Source: CAZMCC01 sp964564695
GTDB taxonomy: Bacteria > Planctomycetota > Phycisphaerae > Phycisphaerales > UBA1924
DNA: 37,756 bases
Assembly: GCA_964564695.1 (NCBI GenBank)
Contig: CAZMCC010000029.1
Span: 1 to 37,756, forward strand
Direction of reading: 5' to 3'
The first letter of the stretch is position 1, and each line of letters opens with the position of its first letter. A program made the position numbers and the translations under genes. The notes beneath the pieces are model-generated. The model worked only from the letters and a program-made list of their open reading frames with translations, was not told the origin of the DNA and did not search any database. Below are positions 7,866-16,412 of this stretch, one piece after another.

Positions 7866-9245
7866 ATGGCTCACGTTACACCGATGTTCGTGCACGGGCA
7901 AATGACCACATCACATGGGGGGGCGGCCGCGCTGTCCAAATCTCCGGCGCTCCCGGTGGTCCACCCGCTGGCCCGGCTCGACCCCCGGTCGCACCCGCCT
8001 GTTCGGTCGCTGTACATCCACGTTCCGTTCTGCTTCCACAAGTGCCACTACTGCGACTTCTACTCGATCGTGGACACGCAGGACCGCCAGGACGCGTTCA
8101 CCCAGCGGCTGATTGCCGAGCTCCGCGCGCTGGCCCCTCACGCGGGCGGCGGGAATGGGCGTGGGGGTGGGGGTGGGGGTGGGGGGACGCCCCTGCGGAC
8201 GATCTTCGTGGGCGGGGGCACGCCGAGCCTGCTGCGCGTTGAGTTATGGGAACGCCTGCTCGCGGCCCTGGATGAACTGTTTGATCTCTCGATCATCCGG
8301 AAGCAGAGCACCCCCGCGCCGTCCCACGAGCCGGCCGAGTTCACCGTCGAATGCAACCCCGAAACGGTGACTCCCGAGCTGATGGGCATCCTCAAGGCCG
8401 GCGGCGTCACCCGCGTGAGCGTGGGGGCCCAGTCCTTCAACCCGCGCCACCTCAAGACGCTCGAGCGCTGGCACGACCCCGAAAACGTAGCCAAGGCCCT
8501 CGAGCTCGCGGCGACCGCCGGGATCACGCGCCGGTCGCTCGACCTGATCTACGCCGTGCCGGGCCAGACGATCGAGGAATGGGACGCGGACCTCGACCGG
8601 GCTCTGTCGCTGGGGACGAGCCACCTGTCGTGCTACTCGCTGACGTACGAGCCGAACACCGCGATGACGGCCCGCCTCGCGCTCGGGCAGTTCAAGGCCA
8701 CCGACGAGGACATCGAAACGGCGATGTTCGAGCACACGCTTGCCCGCCTGCGCGGCGCCGGGCTCGACCGCTATGAAGTCTCCAACTTCGCCCGCCCGGG
8801 TCAGGAGTCGCTGCACAACCTCGCGTACTGGCGCCACGAGCAGTGGCTCGCCGCGGGCCCGAGCGCCAGCGGGCACGTGTGGGCCGGGATGACGCCGGGC
8901 AGCGGGGGCTGGCTCTGGAAGAACGTCCCGCGCCTCGGGGATTACCTCGCGAGTGAAGGTGGGGGGGGACTCAGTCCGGTGGCGGACGCCGAGTCGCCCG
9001 ACCCGCGCCGGGCCGTGCGCGAGCGGCTGATGACGGGGCTGCGTCTGCGCGAAGGGCTGGACGCGGCGGCGCTCCTCGCGGACGCGGCGGACGCATGGCC
9101 GGGCGCGGACACACGCCTGGTCGTGGCCGCCGCGATCGCGCACAAGAACCGCTGGCTCAAGGATGACCACGGGCGGTGGCGCCTCACCGACGCGGGGTTT
9201 CTCCTCGCCGATTACATCGCGGGGGAGTTCATGCGGAATGTGTAA
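7866..9245 (+). CDS. hemW: Radical SAM protein HemW (heme chaperone)
   Basis: 459 aa. The radical SAM cluster motif is C56-x3-C60-x2-C63 in YIHVPFCFHKCHYCDF, with GGGTPS at ~116-121 for SAM. The next residues are DF rather than the extra Cys of HemN, which points to HemW, a heme-binding chaperone, not coproporphyrinogen dehydrogenase. Other conserved pieces include ECNPE, RVSVGAQSF, DLIYAVPGQT, YEVSNFARPG and NLAYWR. A Gly-rich insert (residues ~93-107, encoded by G5TG5TG5TG6 at 8163-8186) and another G8 tract (8961-8968) interrupt the usual spacing. Start uncertain: ATG at 7866, with in-frame ATGs at 7884 and 7902; homology begins near residue 48. Confidence 0.9.
   Translation: MAHVTPMFVHGQMTTSHGGAAALSKSPALPVVHPLARLDPRSHPPVRSLYIHVPFCFHKCHYCDFYSIVDTQDRQDAFTQRLIAELRALAPHAGGGNGRGGGGGGGGTPLRTIFVGGGTPSLLRVELWERLLAALDELFDLSIIRKQSTPAPSHEPAEFTVECNPETVTPELMGILKAGGVTRVSVGAQSFNPRHLKTLERWHDPENVAKALELAATAGITRRSLDLIYAVPGQTIEEWDADLDRALSLGTSHLSCYSLTYEPNTAMTARLALGQFKATDEDIETAMFEHTLARLRGAGLDRYEVSNFARPGQESLHNLAYWRHEQWLAAGPSASGHVWAGMTPGSGGWLWKNVPRLGDYLASEGGGGLSPVADAESPDPRRAVRERLMTGLRLREGLDAAALLADAADAWPGADTRLVVAAAIAHKNRWLKDDHGRWRLTDAGFLLADYIAGEFMRNV
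8163..8186 (+). repeat. GGGGGT microsatellite-like G-quadruplex tract in hemW
   Basis: Four G runs (5,5,5,6) are separated by single T residues, a near-perfect 6-bp tandem repeat. It encodes an octaglycine insert. The unit length of 6 means gain or loss of a unit would keep the frame. Confidence 0.85.
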
Positions 9246-9557
9246 CGCCCGTTGAGGGCGCTTCTTCGCCCCGGAGGGGCGCGAGGATGTAGCCGCGGGT
9301 GAAGCGCAGTCCGCCGACAGGCGGACGGAGCGCAACCCGTGGAACAGGGCCCGCTCATTTGTCTTATTTGTAATCAGACCGCCCCGGCAGGGGCGGAGGA
9401 ATTCCTTCGCCCCTGCCGGGGCGATTGTCAATACAGAACAAGAGATGAGGACGGCTTTCCACGGGCTTGCGACTCTCAGAGCAGCGTCGCCGCGCCCGTG
9501 GCGACATGCCTGCGCCCCTTCGGGGCGTCAGACACTCGGTGCGCCGGACTTCTGGCG
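9246..9557. repeat. Mosaic block of short palindromes between hemW and the RluA-type gene
   Basis: This 312-bp gap holds no gene. It contains a small hairpin CGCCC/GGGCG after the hemW stop, CGCCCCGGAGGGGCG (9267-9281), a 42-nt near-perfect palindrome (9381-9422) and CGCCCCTTCGGGGCG (9513-9527). The pieces read like repeated modules (translated fragments RPSGAK, APAGAKEFLRPCRG and RPFGAS recur in different frames), so the block looks built from dispersed repeat units rather than decayed from one gene. It may also terminate both convergent genes. Confidence 0.7.
9381..9422. repeat. 42-nt near-perfect palindrome centred on GGAATTCC
   Basis: The left half (GCCCCGGCAGGGGCG... to GGAA) is the reverse complement of the right half (TTCC... 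to GCCGGGGC) with one G/A difference, which would be a G-U pair in RNA. It forms a long cruciform or hairpin. Confidence 0.85.
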
Positions 9558-10379
9558 CTACTCCGCCTCACCCTGATCCGGCACGCCCTGCTCCGTCGGA
9601 CTCCACTTGATCCCCAGCGATCGGATCAGCCGCTTGAGCTCCGTCGGCATCGGCGAGCGCACGTCCACCGTCGTCCCCAGCACCGGGTGCGTGAACCCCA
9701 CGCGGTGCGCGTGCAGCGCCAGCCGCGGCGAGGCCCGCATGTACCGCTTGGGCCCGTAGAAGTTGTCGCCCAGCACCGGGCACCCGATCGTGTCGAGGTG
9801 CACGCGGACTTGGTGGAGGCGCCCCGTGAGCGGGCGGGCCTCGATGAGCGTGGGGTTGGGCGCGTCGGGCTCGCCGAGGTCGCCGGAGTCGTTCGCCGAC
9901 GCGAGCACGCGGTACGCGGTCACCGCCGGCTTGGCATCGGGCCCGCGGCTGACGTGAGCCAGCTTCGGGGTGCCGCTCTTGCCGCCTTCCTCGCCTCCCC
10001 GCTCGGCGATCGGAATCTCGATCACGCCGGTGAGCTGCTTGGGGCACTTGGCGCACACGGCGTAGTAGAACTTGCGGATCCGCCGGTTCTTGAAGTCGTC
10101 GCGCAGCGCGTCGTACGCCCGGATCGTGAGCCCCACGATGAGCAGCCCACTGGTCTGCTTGTCGAGGCGGTGCAGCAGGCCGAAATCGCGCGAGCCCCCG
10201 AGCTTCTGAAGGGACGTGGCGTAGCGGGCGAACAGCCCGTTGAGGAGCGTGTCGCGCTCGTGCCCCTTGCCCGGCTGCGTTGGCAGGCCGGCCCGCTTGT
10301 CGACGACGATGACGTCCGCGTCCTCGTAGGCGACGCGAAACGTGACGTGCTCGTTCTGTTCGACGGAGAGCTGCGGCAT
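9558..10379 (-). CDS. RluA-family pseudouridine synthase
   Basis: 273 aa. It carries the RluA/RluD signature HRLDKQTSGLL at residues 70-80 with catalytic Asp73, then the RPLTGRLHQVRVHL motif and the PVLGDNFYG motif. It should isomerise uridine to pseudouridine in rRNA or tRNA; the exact target cannot be told from sequence. Its ATG directly follows the TAA of pgl (TAAATG), so translation is probably coupled. Convergent with hemW across the palindrome block. No N-terminal S4 domain is seen, so it is closer to the RluA/RluC-short type. Confidence 0.92.
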   Translation of the reverse strand: MPQLSVEQNEHVTFRVAYEDADVIVVDKRAGLPTQPGKGHERDTLLNGLFARYATSLQKLGGSRDFGLLHRLDKQTSGLLIVGLTIRAYDALRDDFKNRRIRKFYYAVCAKCPKQLTGVIEIPIAERGGEEGGKSGTPKLAHVSRGPDAKPAVTAYRVLASANDSGDLGEPDAPNPTLIEARPLTGRLHQVRVHLDTIGCPVLGDNFYGPKRYMRASPRLALHAHRVGFTHPVLGTTVDVRSPMPTELKRLIRSLGIKWSPTEQGVPDQGEAE

Positions 10380-11213
10380 TTATCCCGCCTCGGGCATGCC
10401 GGGGCACGCAGCGTAGTCGAGGTACCAGCGGAGTTCGCCCCCCAGGGGCGCCAGGCCCAGAACGGGCACCTGCTCGATGTGGGCGGGATCCACCTGCCCC
10501 CCAACCCCCCCCCGCCGGGCGGCCCAGGCCGCGGCCACCCGCTCGATCATGGGCCGCTTGTTCTTGCCCGTGACCATGACCGCCAGGCAGCGCGACGCGT
10601 TGAGCAGGCGGAAGGTCATGGTGACGCGGTCGGGCGGGGTGACGCTGGGCCCGGTGTTCATGCGCACGAGGCGCTCCTCGTCGCCCTCGTGCAGGGCGGG
10701 CGAGCGCGGGAACAGGGACGCGGTGTGCCCGTCGGAGCCCATGCCCAGGAGCACGTAGTCGAGCCGGTCCTGGCCCTTCTCGCGCCACCCGAGGACCTCG
10801 CGGAGGGTTTCCTCGTATTGGGCGTCGGCGTCGGGGAGCATGGCGAAGATCGGGTGCACCTGCTCGCGCGGGATGTCCGAGTGCTCGCCGATGATCTCGT
10901 TGATGGTCTTGAAGTTGCTGCGCTCGTCGTCAAACGGCACGCGCCGCTCGTCGACGATCCACAGGTGCGTTCGACCCCAGGGCAGCCCGCGGTACATCGG
11001 GTCGTACATCAGCCGCTGGTACAGCGGCACCGGCGTCGAGCCGCCCGAGAGCGCGAGCTGGAAGTTCCCGAACGTCCGCACGCAGGCGTGGGCCTGCATC
11101 ACGAGGTCCGCGGCGACCGCGTCGATGAGTTCGTCACTGGAGGGGCGCACGATCACGGCGCCGGGCAGCTGCGGCGGCGCGGGGACCTCGTCGAGATCGT
11201 ACAGGTCGGACAT
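10380..11213 (-). CDS. pgl: 6-phosphogluconolactonase
   Basis: 277 aa from the ATG at 11213. It hydrolyses 6-phosphogluconolactone to 6-phosphogluconate in the oxidative pentose phosphate pathway. Family marks are LALSGGSTP (residues ~53-61), WIVDERRVPFDDERSNF and LGMGSDGHTASLFP, all as in SugarP isomerase-like lactonases. A C9 tract on the plus strand (10505-10513) encodes a Gly-rich insert (RRGGVGGQ) near the C-terminus. The frame is open upstream of 11213, but homology and the downstream terminator of the neighbour place the start there. Its stop abuts the start of the pseudouridine synthase, so the two form an operon. Confidence 0.93.
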   Translation of the reverse strand: MSDLYDLDEVPAPPQLPGAVIVRPSSDELIDAVAADLVMQAHACVRTFGNFQLALSGGSTPVPLYQRLMYDPMYRGLPWGRTHLWIVDERRVPFDDERSNFKTINEIIGEHSDIPREQVHPIFAMLPDADAQYEETLREVLGWREKGQDRLDYVLLGMGSDGHTASLFPRSPALHEGDEERLVRMNTGPSVTPPDRVTMTFRLLNASRCLAVMVTGKNKRPMIERVAAAWAARRGGVGGQVDPAHIEQVPVLGLAPLGGELRWYLDYAACPGMPEAG

Positions 11214-11269
11214 CGAGGGGCATTCTGCGCCGCCCGCGCGGGCCCGGCCACCGGGGTGTGACCGGAGGG

Positions 11270-11311
11270 AGCAAAAAGAACGGGGGCCCGGGACAAGTCC
11301 CGGGCCCCCGT
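11270..11311 (-). terminator. Rho-independent terminator of the dockerin gene at 11344-12816
   Basis: ACGGGGGCCCGGGAC (11280-11294) and GTCCCGGGCCCCCGT (11297-11311) form a perfect 15-bp stem with a 2-nt gap. On the minus strand it is followed by TTCTTTTTGC. Confidence 0.92.
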
Positions 11312-11343
11312 GATCGCTGCAGGGAATCGGATCTGCGAACAGA

Positions 11344-12816
11344 TCAGACGCAACCGGAGATCTGCGCCTCGAACCAGAGGTTGACGAAGTCGGAGACGTC
11401 CGTCGAGTTGGAGAGGCCGTCACAGTTGATGTCGGTGACGGTCCCGTTGGCTTCCTGGTCGAGGAACCAGTCGTTGACGAACTCGCCGACGTCGGTCGAG
11501 TTGGTGACCTTGTCGTGGTTCCAGTTGGCGAGGCAGACGGGGTCGCTCGGGGCCGGGGCGTTGAAGGTCAGCGCCGTCGGGGAGCCGACCGGGCCGTTCT
11601 TGAAGAGCGTGATCGTCGCGGTCTTGGTGGTCGGGGGGGTGTTGGTGCGGAGGTGGAAGTTGTAGAGCGAGCACCAGCGCAGCGCGTTGGCGTTGGGGTT
11701 CTCGGCGAAGGTCTGGGTGTTCCAGCTCACGGTGCCGTTGGCGGTGGTCTGGGTCCAGTCCGTGCCGTTGAAGGGCTCGCCGGAGTGGTAGGGGGTGTCG
11801 TGGAAGGTGAAGGAACTGGAGTCGGCCTTGCAGTGCAGGGGAATGCTGAAGGCCTGGGCCCCGCGGTGGTTGTTGGCGTTGTAGATGGCGTACTCGTAGT
11901 CCCAGGTGCCGTCGAGGTTGTCGGTGACCTTGACGCCGACGATGAAGCGGCCGTCGCCGCCCTGGGCCGTGCCGTCGTGGCCGTTGTCAACGTTGATGAG
12001 GGTGACGGTGGGGTCGTTGACCTTCCAGGCGTTGATGCCGTACTGCTGGGGCACGGTGTTGCCGGTGAAGGCCATGTTGTAGCCGCCGCCCTGGAGGCTG
12101 CCGACGGTGCAGCGGCGCCAGGAGCCGTTGTTGAAGCGCTGCTCGGGCCACTCGTCGGTCGCGATGTACACGACTTCGCCGAAGTACAGCGAACCGGGGT
12201 TGAGCGCGGGGTTGAGATCATCGTTCTGCATCTGGAGGCGCTTGTAGATCGCGTTGCCGGTCTGCTGCCAGGCGAGGATGTAGGGGTACGGGTACACGCC
12301 CGTCCACGCATTCACTTCCGAACGCGGGCCGAGGTCGGTCTGGGCGGCGTTGAGGTCGGCGCCGTAGGTGTCGGTCGCGTTGCGCCCGAGCCAGTCGCAG
12401 CTGGGGTTGCCGGCGTACGGCGTGCCGCACTGCGGCGCGTCAGCGGCGCACCAGCCGTGCTTGAGCCACGACATGCCGATCTGCTCGAAGCGACCGGCCT
12501 TCATGCGGAAGACGTTCTGAGCGATGACCGGGTGCTGGTTCGCGAGCGGGTTGCCCATCTGCGCGATGTCAAACCAGATCGCGTCGTGACCGGTGGTGGT
12601 CGTGATGTTGCACGACACCGTCGTCACCGCGTAGCCGGTGATCGTGCCGACCGTGCCGTACTTCGTGAACGAAGGGCCGATCGTGCTCACGATCACGTCG
12701 GGGCGGATGAACGTGGCCCCGGACATGCGCGGACCGGGCGTCTGGCCCATGGACGCGGACGAACCCGCCGCCAGTGCGACGGCGACCAACAGACCTTTGC
12801 CAATGCGACGATCCAT
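11344..12816 (-). CDS. Secreted protein with C-terminal dockerin pair, uncharacterised
   Basis: 490 aa. Signal peptide (KGLLVAVALAAGSSASMGQ), then a ~390-residue domain I know only as a recurrent planctomycete secreted type (segments RFEQIGMSWLKHG, LGPRSEVNAWTGVYPYPY). The C-terminus (~425-490) holds two EF-hand-like dockerin repeats: NHDKVTNSTDVGEFVNDWF and NCDGLSNSTDVSDFVNLWF, bracketed by Cys at CLANWN and at SGCV. These suggest Ca2+ binding and attachment to a cohesin-like or surface partner not present here. Shine-Dalgarno GAGGAG lies 8 nt before the ATG, and a strong terminator follows. Role unknown. Confidence 0.88.
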   Translation of the reverse strand: MDRRIGKGLLVAVALAAGSSASMGQTPGPRMSGATFIRPDVIVSTIGPSFTKYGTVGTITGYAVTTVSCNITTTTGHDAIWFDIAQMGNPLANQHPVIAQNVFRMKAGRFEQIGMSWLKHGWCAADAPQCGTPYAGNPSCDWLGRNATDTYGADLNAAQTDLGPRSEVNAWTGVYPYPYILAWQQTGNAIYKRLQMQNDDLNPALNPGSLYFGEVVYIATDEWPEQRFNNGSWRRCTVGSLQGGGYNMAFTGNTVPQQYGINAWKVNDPTVTLINVDNGHDGTAQGGDGRFIVGVKVTDNLDGTWDYEYAIYNANNHRGAQAFSIPLHCKADSSSFTFHDTPYHSGEPFNGTDWTQTTANGTVSWNTQTFAENPNANALRWCSLYNFHLRTNTPPTTKTATITLFKNGPVGSPTALTFNAPAPSDPVCLANWNHDKVTNSTDVGEFVNDWFLDQEANGTVTDINCDGLSNSTDVSDFVNLWFEAQISGCV

Positions 12817-13115
12817 TCGATGACTCCTCTGTCAGATGGACAACCAAACCCGATTCGACCCGCCGCCGACACGTAGTGGTGTGGCGACACGATAACCGGA
12901 CCGCTTCGGGCGTGGGCCGCCGTGCCGAAGGTTTGCCGGGACAGCCTCCAGCATACCTCACCCGGGGCTTACCGCCAATTCATTCACCGGCCCGGACCTC
13001 GATCTCCGCCAACGAATTGGGAGCTCCGGCGACACGCCGGGAAGCCCCTTCATACGGCCAAACCGGTCGCCGGTTTCACGTTTCCGCCCCCAGAGGGGCG
13101 GTGAGCAGGGTCTCC
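12817..13115. other. Intergenic region with a small hairpin, no gene
   Basis: It should carry the promoter of the 12816 gene, but I see no convincing -35/-10 pair. A 7-bp hairpin CCGCCCC/GGGGCGG (13084-13101) lies just beyond the stop of the next minus-strand gene; without a T tract it is at best a weak terminator. Confidence 0.5.
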
Positions 13116-14804
13116 TCACTCGCACGGTCCCTCGGTTTCGAAGTACGCATTGATAAACGACGAGACATCGGTCGAATTGGACACCCCGTTGTGGTCAAAA
13201 TCGGTGACAAGCGTGCCATTGATTTGATCCGCAAACCAATCGTTGATAAACGCCCCCACGTCCGTTGAGTTCACGATGTGGTCCCCGTTCCAGTCCGCGG
13301 GGCACTTGGGCTTCGACCCGCCCTCGCAGGCGTCGGCGGTGCCGTTCCCGTCGAGGTCTTCGCAGGTGGTGCCGGCACCGGCCCAGGTGGCGCCGGCTTG
13401 GAGGGCGTCGGCCTCGGTGAGGACGAGGCAGAACCCGGTGGGGAAGCACGCCGCCCCGGTCGGGAGCGGGCAGGTGACCATCCCGCAGGTGGTGGCATTG
13501 CCCTGGAAGACGCCGCCCTGAGCCTGACAGGTCTCGGGGCTGACGGGCCCGATGCACGAGCCGTCGGGGAGGCAGCAGGCGCCGGTGGGGAAGCAAATGG
13601 TCGTGCCGCAGTTGGTGCCCGCGCCGCGCCAGAGGCCCCCGGCCATGGTGCAGTTGGACTGGGTCAGGTTGAGGCATCCGCCGGTGGCCTGGAAGCAGCA
13701 CGAACCTGTCGGCGCGGGGCAGTTGACGCTGCCGCAAAGAGTTCCGTCGCCCTGGTAGGTGCCTCCGGCCGCGGCGCAGTCGAGCTGGGTGGACGAGCTG
13801 CAGCTGCCGTCCGGGAGGCAGCAGGCGCCCACGCCGGGCTGGCACGAGAGCGGGGTGTACGCGGCCCGCATGACCCAGTCGCCGCTGGGACGGCAGAAGG
13901 TCGCGAGCTGGCTGAAGCGGGCCCAGCCGCCGTTGGGGGGGCAGCCGAATTGACCGCAGTTGACGCCGTAGAGCCAGTTGTTGGCGGCCTGCTGGAGTCC
14001 GCCGGTGTCGGTGACGGGGAAGGCGTTGCAGCAGGTGGGGGGGGAGGTGAGGCAGGGATTGGCAGTCTGCTGGTTGTGCTCGTCGATGCGGTAGGCGAAG
14101 GAGAAGGTGTGCGTGGCATTGACGTCGCTGACGATGATCTGCTCGGGGTCGCCCGGGTCGACCTGGAAGAAGACGTTGACCCCGCCGGTGCCGGGAGGCA
14201 GCACGATGTGGGGCAGGATCTTCCCGTCCGAGGAATACTCGGCGACGAGGGTGCCGGTGTTGGGGAGCCCGTCCCAGACGAGGACGGACCACGCGGTGGT
14301 GGTGACCTGGTTGGCGTTGGAGGTGGCGAAGATCATCTCGAGCGAGTCGATGCGGATGGGGAAGGCCGCGGCCGGAAGAGTGAAGCTGACGGCGGCCATC
14401 TCGTGCTCGGCAAAGCCCGCCTGCACGACGTAGGAACCGCCCTCGAAGCTGGCGTTGGTGTGGGCGACGAGCTCGGAGCACCCGCGGGTGCCGCCCTTGC
14501 CGTCGTCGTTGGCGCCGCCGGAACCGGCCCCGGCCGCGCTCAGAACCAGCGGCAGGCGGCGGGGCATCGGGGGGGTATCGATGGAGATGGCGCCCGCGGT
14601 GGTGATGCGCACGCGGGTCATCTGATCGATTGCAATCGGGATGGGGACGAGGCGGGATGGGACCGAGGGTTCGGGCGCGGGCACGGCTGCGGGCGCGGCC
14701 GTCCCCTTCCCTGCCTTGGAAGACTGGGCAAGCGCCGAGCCCCCGAATCCGGCGACACATCCGAGCACGAGGCCGAGACACACCCACGGGTTTGCTGACT
14801 TCAT
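13116..14804 (-). CDS. Secreted Cys-rich repeat protein with dockerin pair
   Basis: 562 aa from the ATG at 14804 (AGAGGA 6 nt upstream). The frame is open further upstream, but the signal peptide WVCLGLVLGCVAGFGGSALAQ starts here. A beta-rich N-terminal half (~residues 60-335) is followed by four tandem Cys-rich units: GACCLPDGSC, GSCCFQATGGC, GACCLPDGSC, then GAACFPTGFC, each continuing to a GG/G-x-GT-x-C end. The first three keep the full Cys set; the fourth has lost at least two. The C-terminus has two dockerin-like repeats (NGDHIVNSTDVGAFINDWF, DHNGVSNSTDVSSFINAYF) between CPADWN and GPCE. Extracellular and disulfide-rich; ligand unknown. Confidence 0.88.
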   Translation of the reverse strand: MKSANPWVCLGLVLGCVAGFGGSALAQSSKAGKGTAAPAAVPAPEPSVPSRLVPIPIAIDQMTRVRITTAGAISIDTPPMPRRLPLVLSAAGAGSGGANDDGKGGTRGCSELVAHTNASFEGGSYVVQAGFAEHEMAAVSFTLPAAAFPIRIDSLEMIFATSNANQVTTTAWSVLVWDGLPNTGTLVAEYSSDGKILPHIVLPPGTGGVNVFFQVDPGDPEQIIVSDVNATHTFSFAYRIDEHNQQTANPCLTSPPTCCNAFPVTDTGGLQQAANNWLYGVNCGQFGCPPNGGWARFSQLATFCRPSGDWVMRAAYTPLSCQPGVGACCLPDGSCSSSTQLDCAAAGGTYQGDGTLCGSVNCPAPTGSCCFQATGGCLNLTQSNCTMAGGLWRGAGTNCGTTICFPTGACCLPDGSCIGPVSPETCQAQGGVFQGNATTCGMVTCPLPTGAACFPTGFCLVLTEADALQAGATWAGAGTTCEDLDGNGTADACEGGSKPKCPADWNGDHIVNSTDVGAFINDWFADQINGTLVTDFDHNGVSNSTDVSSFINAYFETEGPCE

Positions 14805-15049
14805 GGTCGTCCTCTGTTGTCCGTGCGGCTCACTCGGCGCACGCGAGAACCGCGCCGCGAACGGGCCGCTGAATAACCAGACCATGAGATTACCAGCGCG
14901 GCAAGAGGGACGCCCGCGATTTCGCCCACTCACCCTCGAAAGCCGCGGGAAAGCGTGAAATCGGACGACCGACAAAACCGGGCGTGCCGCGGCGGCGAAT
15001 CGACTTTTCTGGGACATGTGGCCGTGGCGGGCCTGCGGCGTCGATAGGC

Positions 15050-15522
15050 GAAGTTGGCGAACGAGTCGGTGGTGAGCAGCGTGCTGGCGGGCTGTTGCCG
15101 CTGGCCGCGGCGGCGCCGGCGGGCCATCCGTTGATGTGGCCGTCCCGGATCGTGACGCTCGGCTTCAGGCCCGCGGGGCTCGGCTCGTCGCGGATGGCGG
15201 CGAGCGCTCCGGCCACCCCGAAAGGCGAGAAGCCGTTCAGGTCGATCGTGATGTTCGAGGTGGCGATCTCGATTCCCGCCTTGCCGCTGACGCCGATGAG
15301 GTTGCCCGTGAGGGAGTAGCTCCCCCGCATGGCTGATGCGGAACACGCTGTCGGCGTCGCCGGGGGTGGTGGTCGGACCGATCGGCGTGCGCGGCTCCGG
15401 GCCGGGGGTTGGGGCGATCGGCCCCGCGGGCGGATCGAGCGCGCCGGCGAGGGACGCGGCGGCAACGGTCGCGATGCACGCGGCGACGATGGCGGGGAAG
15501 GGGGGGCTGGGCGCGGACGCAT
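15050..15522 (-). pseudogene. Frameshifted secreted beta-helix-type protein
   Basis: An excellent ribosome site (GGAGGAGAG before the ATG at 15522) leads into a broken frame. The C7 run at 15500-15506 (plus-strand G7) throws the frame off. With one more C the protein would continue as a signal peptide (FPAIVAACIATVAAASLAG) and a PTPGPEPRTPIG / TTTPGDADSVFRIS segment. A second shift at the G5 run (CATGCGGGGGAGC, near 15330) leads into GSYSLTGNLIGVSGKAGIEIA then TIDLNGFSPFGV and TIRDGHINGWPAG, typical of planctomycete parallel beta-helix proteins. Similarity fades below ~15100, so it is also truncated. The 3' limit is approximate. Confidence 0.75.
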
Positions 15523-15579
15523 CGGATTCTCTCCTCCGTTCGGGCTCGCCAGACTACCGCGCAGGCGCCGGGACGTAAA

Positions 15580-15624
15580 TGGTGAAAAACGAGCGCACGC
15601 CCGGGAGTTCGTCCGGGCGTGCGC
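15580..15624 (-). terminator. Rho-independent terminator of the lipoprotein gene
   Basis: GCGCACGCCCGG (15593-15604) pairs perfectly with CCGGGCGTGCGC (15613-15624), loop 8 nt. On the minus strand it is followed by TCGTTTTTC. It lies ~95 nt beyond the stop of the 15717-16355 gene. Confidence 0.85.
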
Positions 15625-15716
15625 CATATTCCCTTGGTTTGCCGCGCACCCGACGCCTCAGAACGCGAAGCCCGCCAGCGGGTGAGCGAAGAGCGGCACG
15701 CCGCCGCCGGTGTCGA

Positions 15717-16355
15717 TTACGGCGTGACCTTGTCGAGCGCCATCACGAGCGTCTCGCTGTAGGTGATCACGATCGTGTCGCCGACCTTGAGGCGCCGGAT
15801 GTTCTCCGGCCGGCGCCCGCGAACCGTCGCGACGTCGCCCATCGGGCCTCGGAGAGTCACGAGCATGTTCGGCACGTTCACCGCCTCGACCGTGGTGACG
15901 ACCCGGATCGCGTTGGTGCGGCTGCCGACGGGGTTGCCGGCGTCGCGTGAGGCGCTGCCGCTGCCGATGACCGCGATCGGGGTCGCCGTCTCATCAGCGG
16001 TCGGCGGACGCAGCTCGGCCAGCAGCGACGCGCGGTAGCGGGCGTTCACCATGTCGCCGACGCGCACCTCGTGCAGCCGCGCGACGGTCGGGCCGATCAA
16101 GAGCGTCATCTCGTGCCCGCTCGAGTCGGTGAGGGTCAGCAAGCGCGACGAAAGATCGATGGCCTTCACCCGCGCCGTCACGTTGATCAGGACCGAGTCC
16201 TCGACCGTGAGGGGCTTCTCGGGCGCCGCGGCGGGGGCCGCGGTCGCCGCGGGCTCGGCTTCGGCCACCTTCTTCTTGTCCTTGTCGTTGTTGCAGCCGG
16301 CCATCGCGCCGGCGGCGAGGAGAACAAAGAACAGCTTGCGGGAGGAGGAGTTCAT
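15717..16355 (-). CDS. Lipoprotein with duplicated beta-domain, uncharacterised
   Basis: 212 aa. The signal sequence ends in the lipobox LLAAGAMAGC (Cys21), then a charged NNDKDKKK stretch and an Ala/Pro/Glu linker. Two similar halves follow: TARVKAIDLSSRLLTLTDSSG...LHEVRVGDMVNARY and TTVEAVNVPNMLVTLRGPMG...IRRLKVGDTIVITY, each ending in a VGD-[TM]-[IV] turn. This duplication looks like two small OB- or SH3-like beta-barrels. Shine-Dalgarno AAGGAC lies 8 nt before the ATG; a predicted promoter and 12-bp direct repeats are upstream. Membrane-anchored; function unknown. Confidence 0.85.
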   Translation of the reverse strand: MNSSSRKLFFVLLAAGAMAGCNNDKDKKKVAEAEPAATAAPAAAPEKPLTVEDSVLINVTARVKAIDLSSRLLTLTDSSGHEMTLLIGPTVARLHEVRVGDMVNARYRASLLAELRPPTADETATPIAVIGSGSASRDAGNPVGSRTNAIRVVTTVEAVNVPNMLVTLRGPMGDVATVRGRRPENIRRLKVGDTIVITYSETLVMALDKVTP

Positions 16356-16412
16356 CGAGAGAGTCCTTATGATGTGTGCGCGTGCAGCGACGCGCTGTGG
16401 GTTGAAGGACTC

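Noticed and set aside
9339..11261. Plus-strand open frame antisense to the RluA-type gene and pgl
   Set aside because: Shadow of two conserved minus-strand genes; starts inside the palindrome block.
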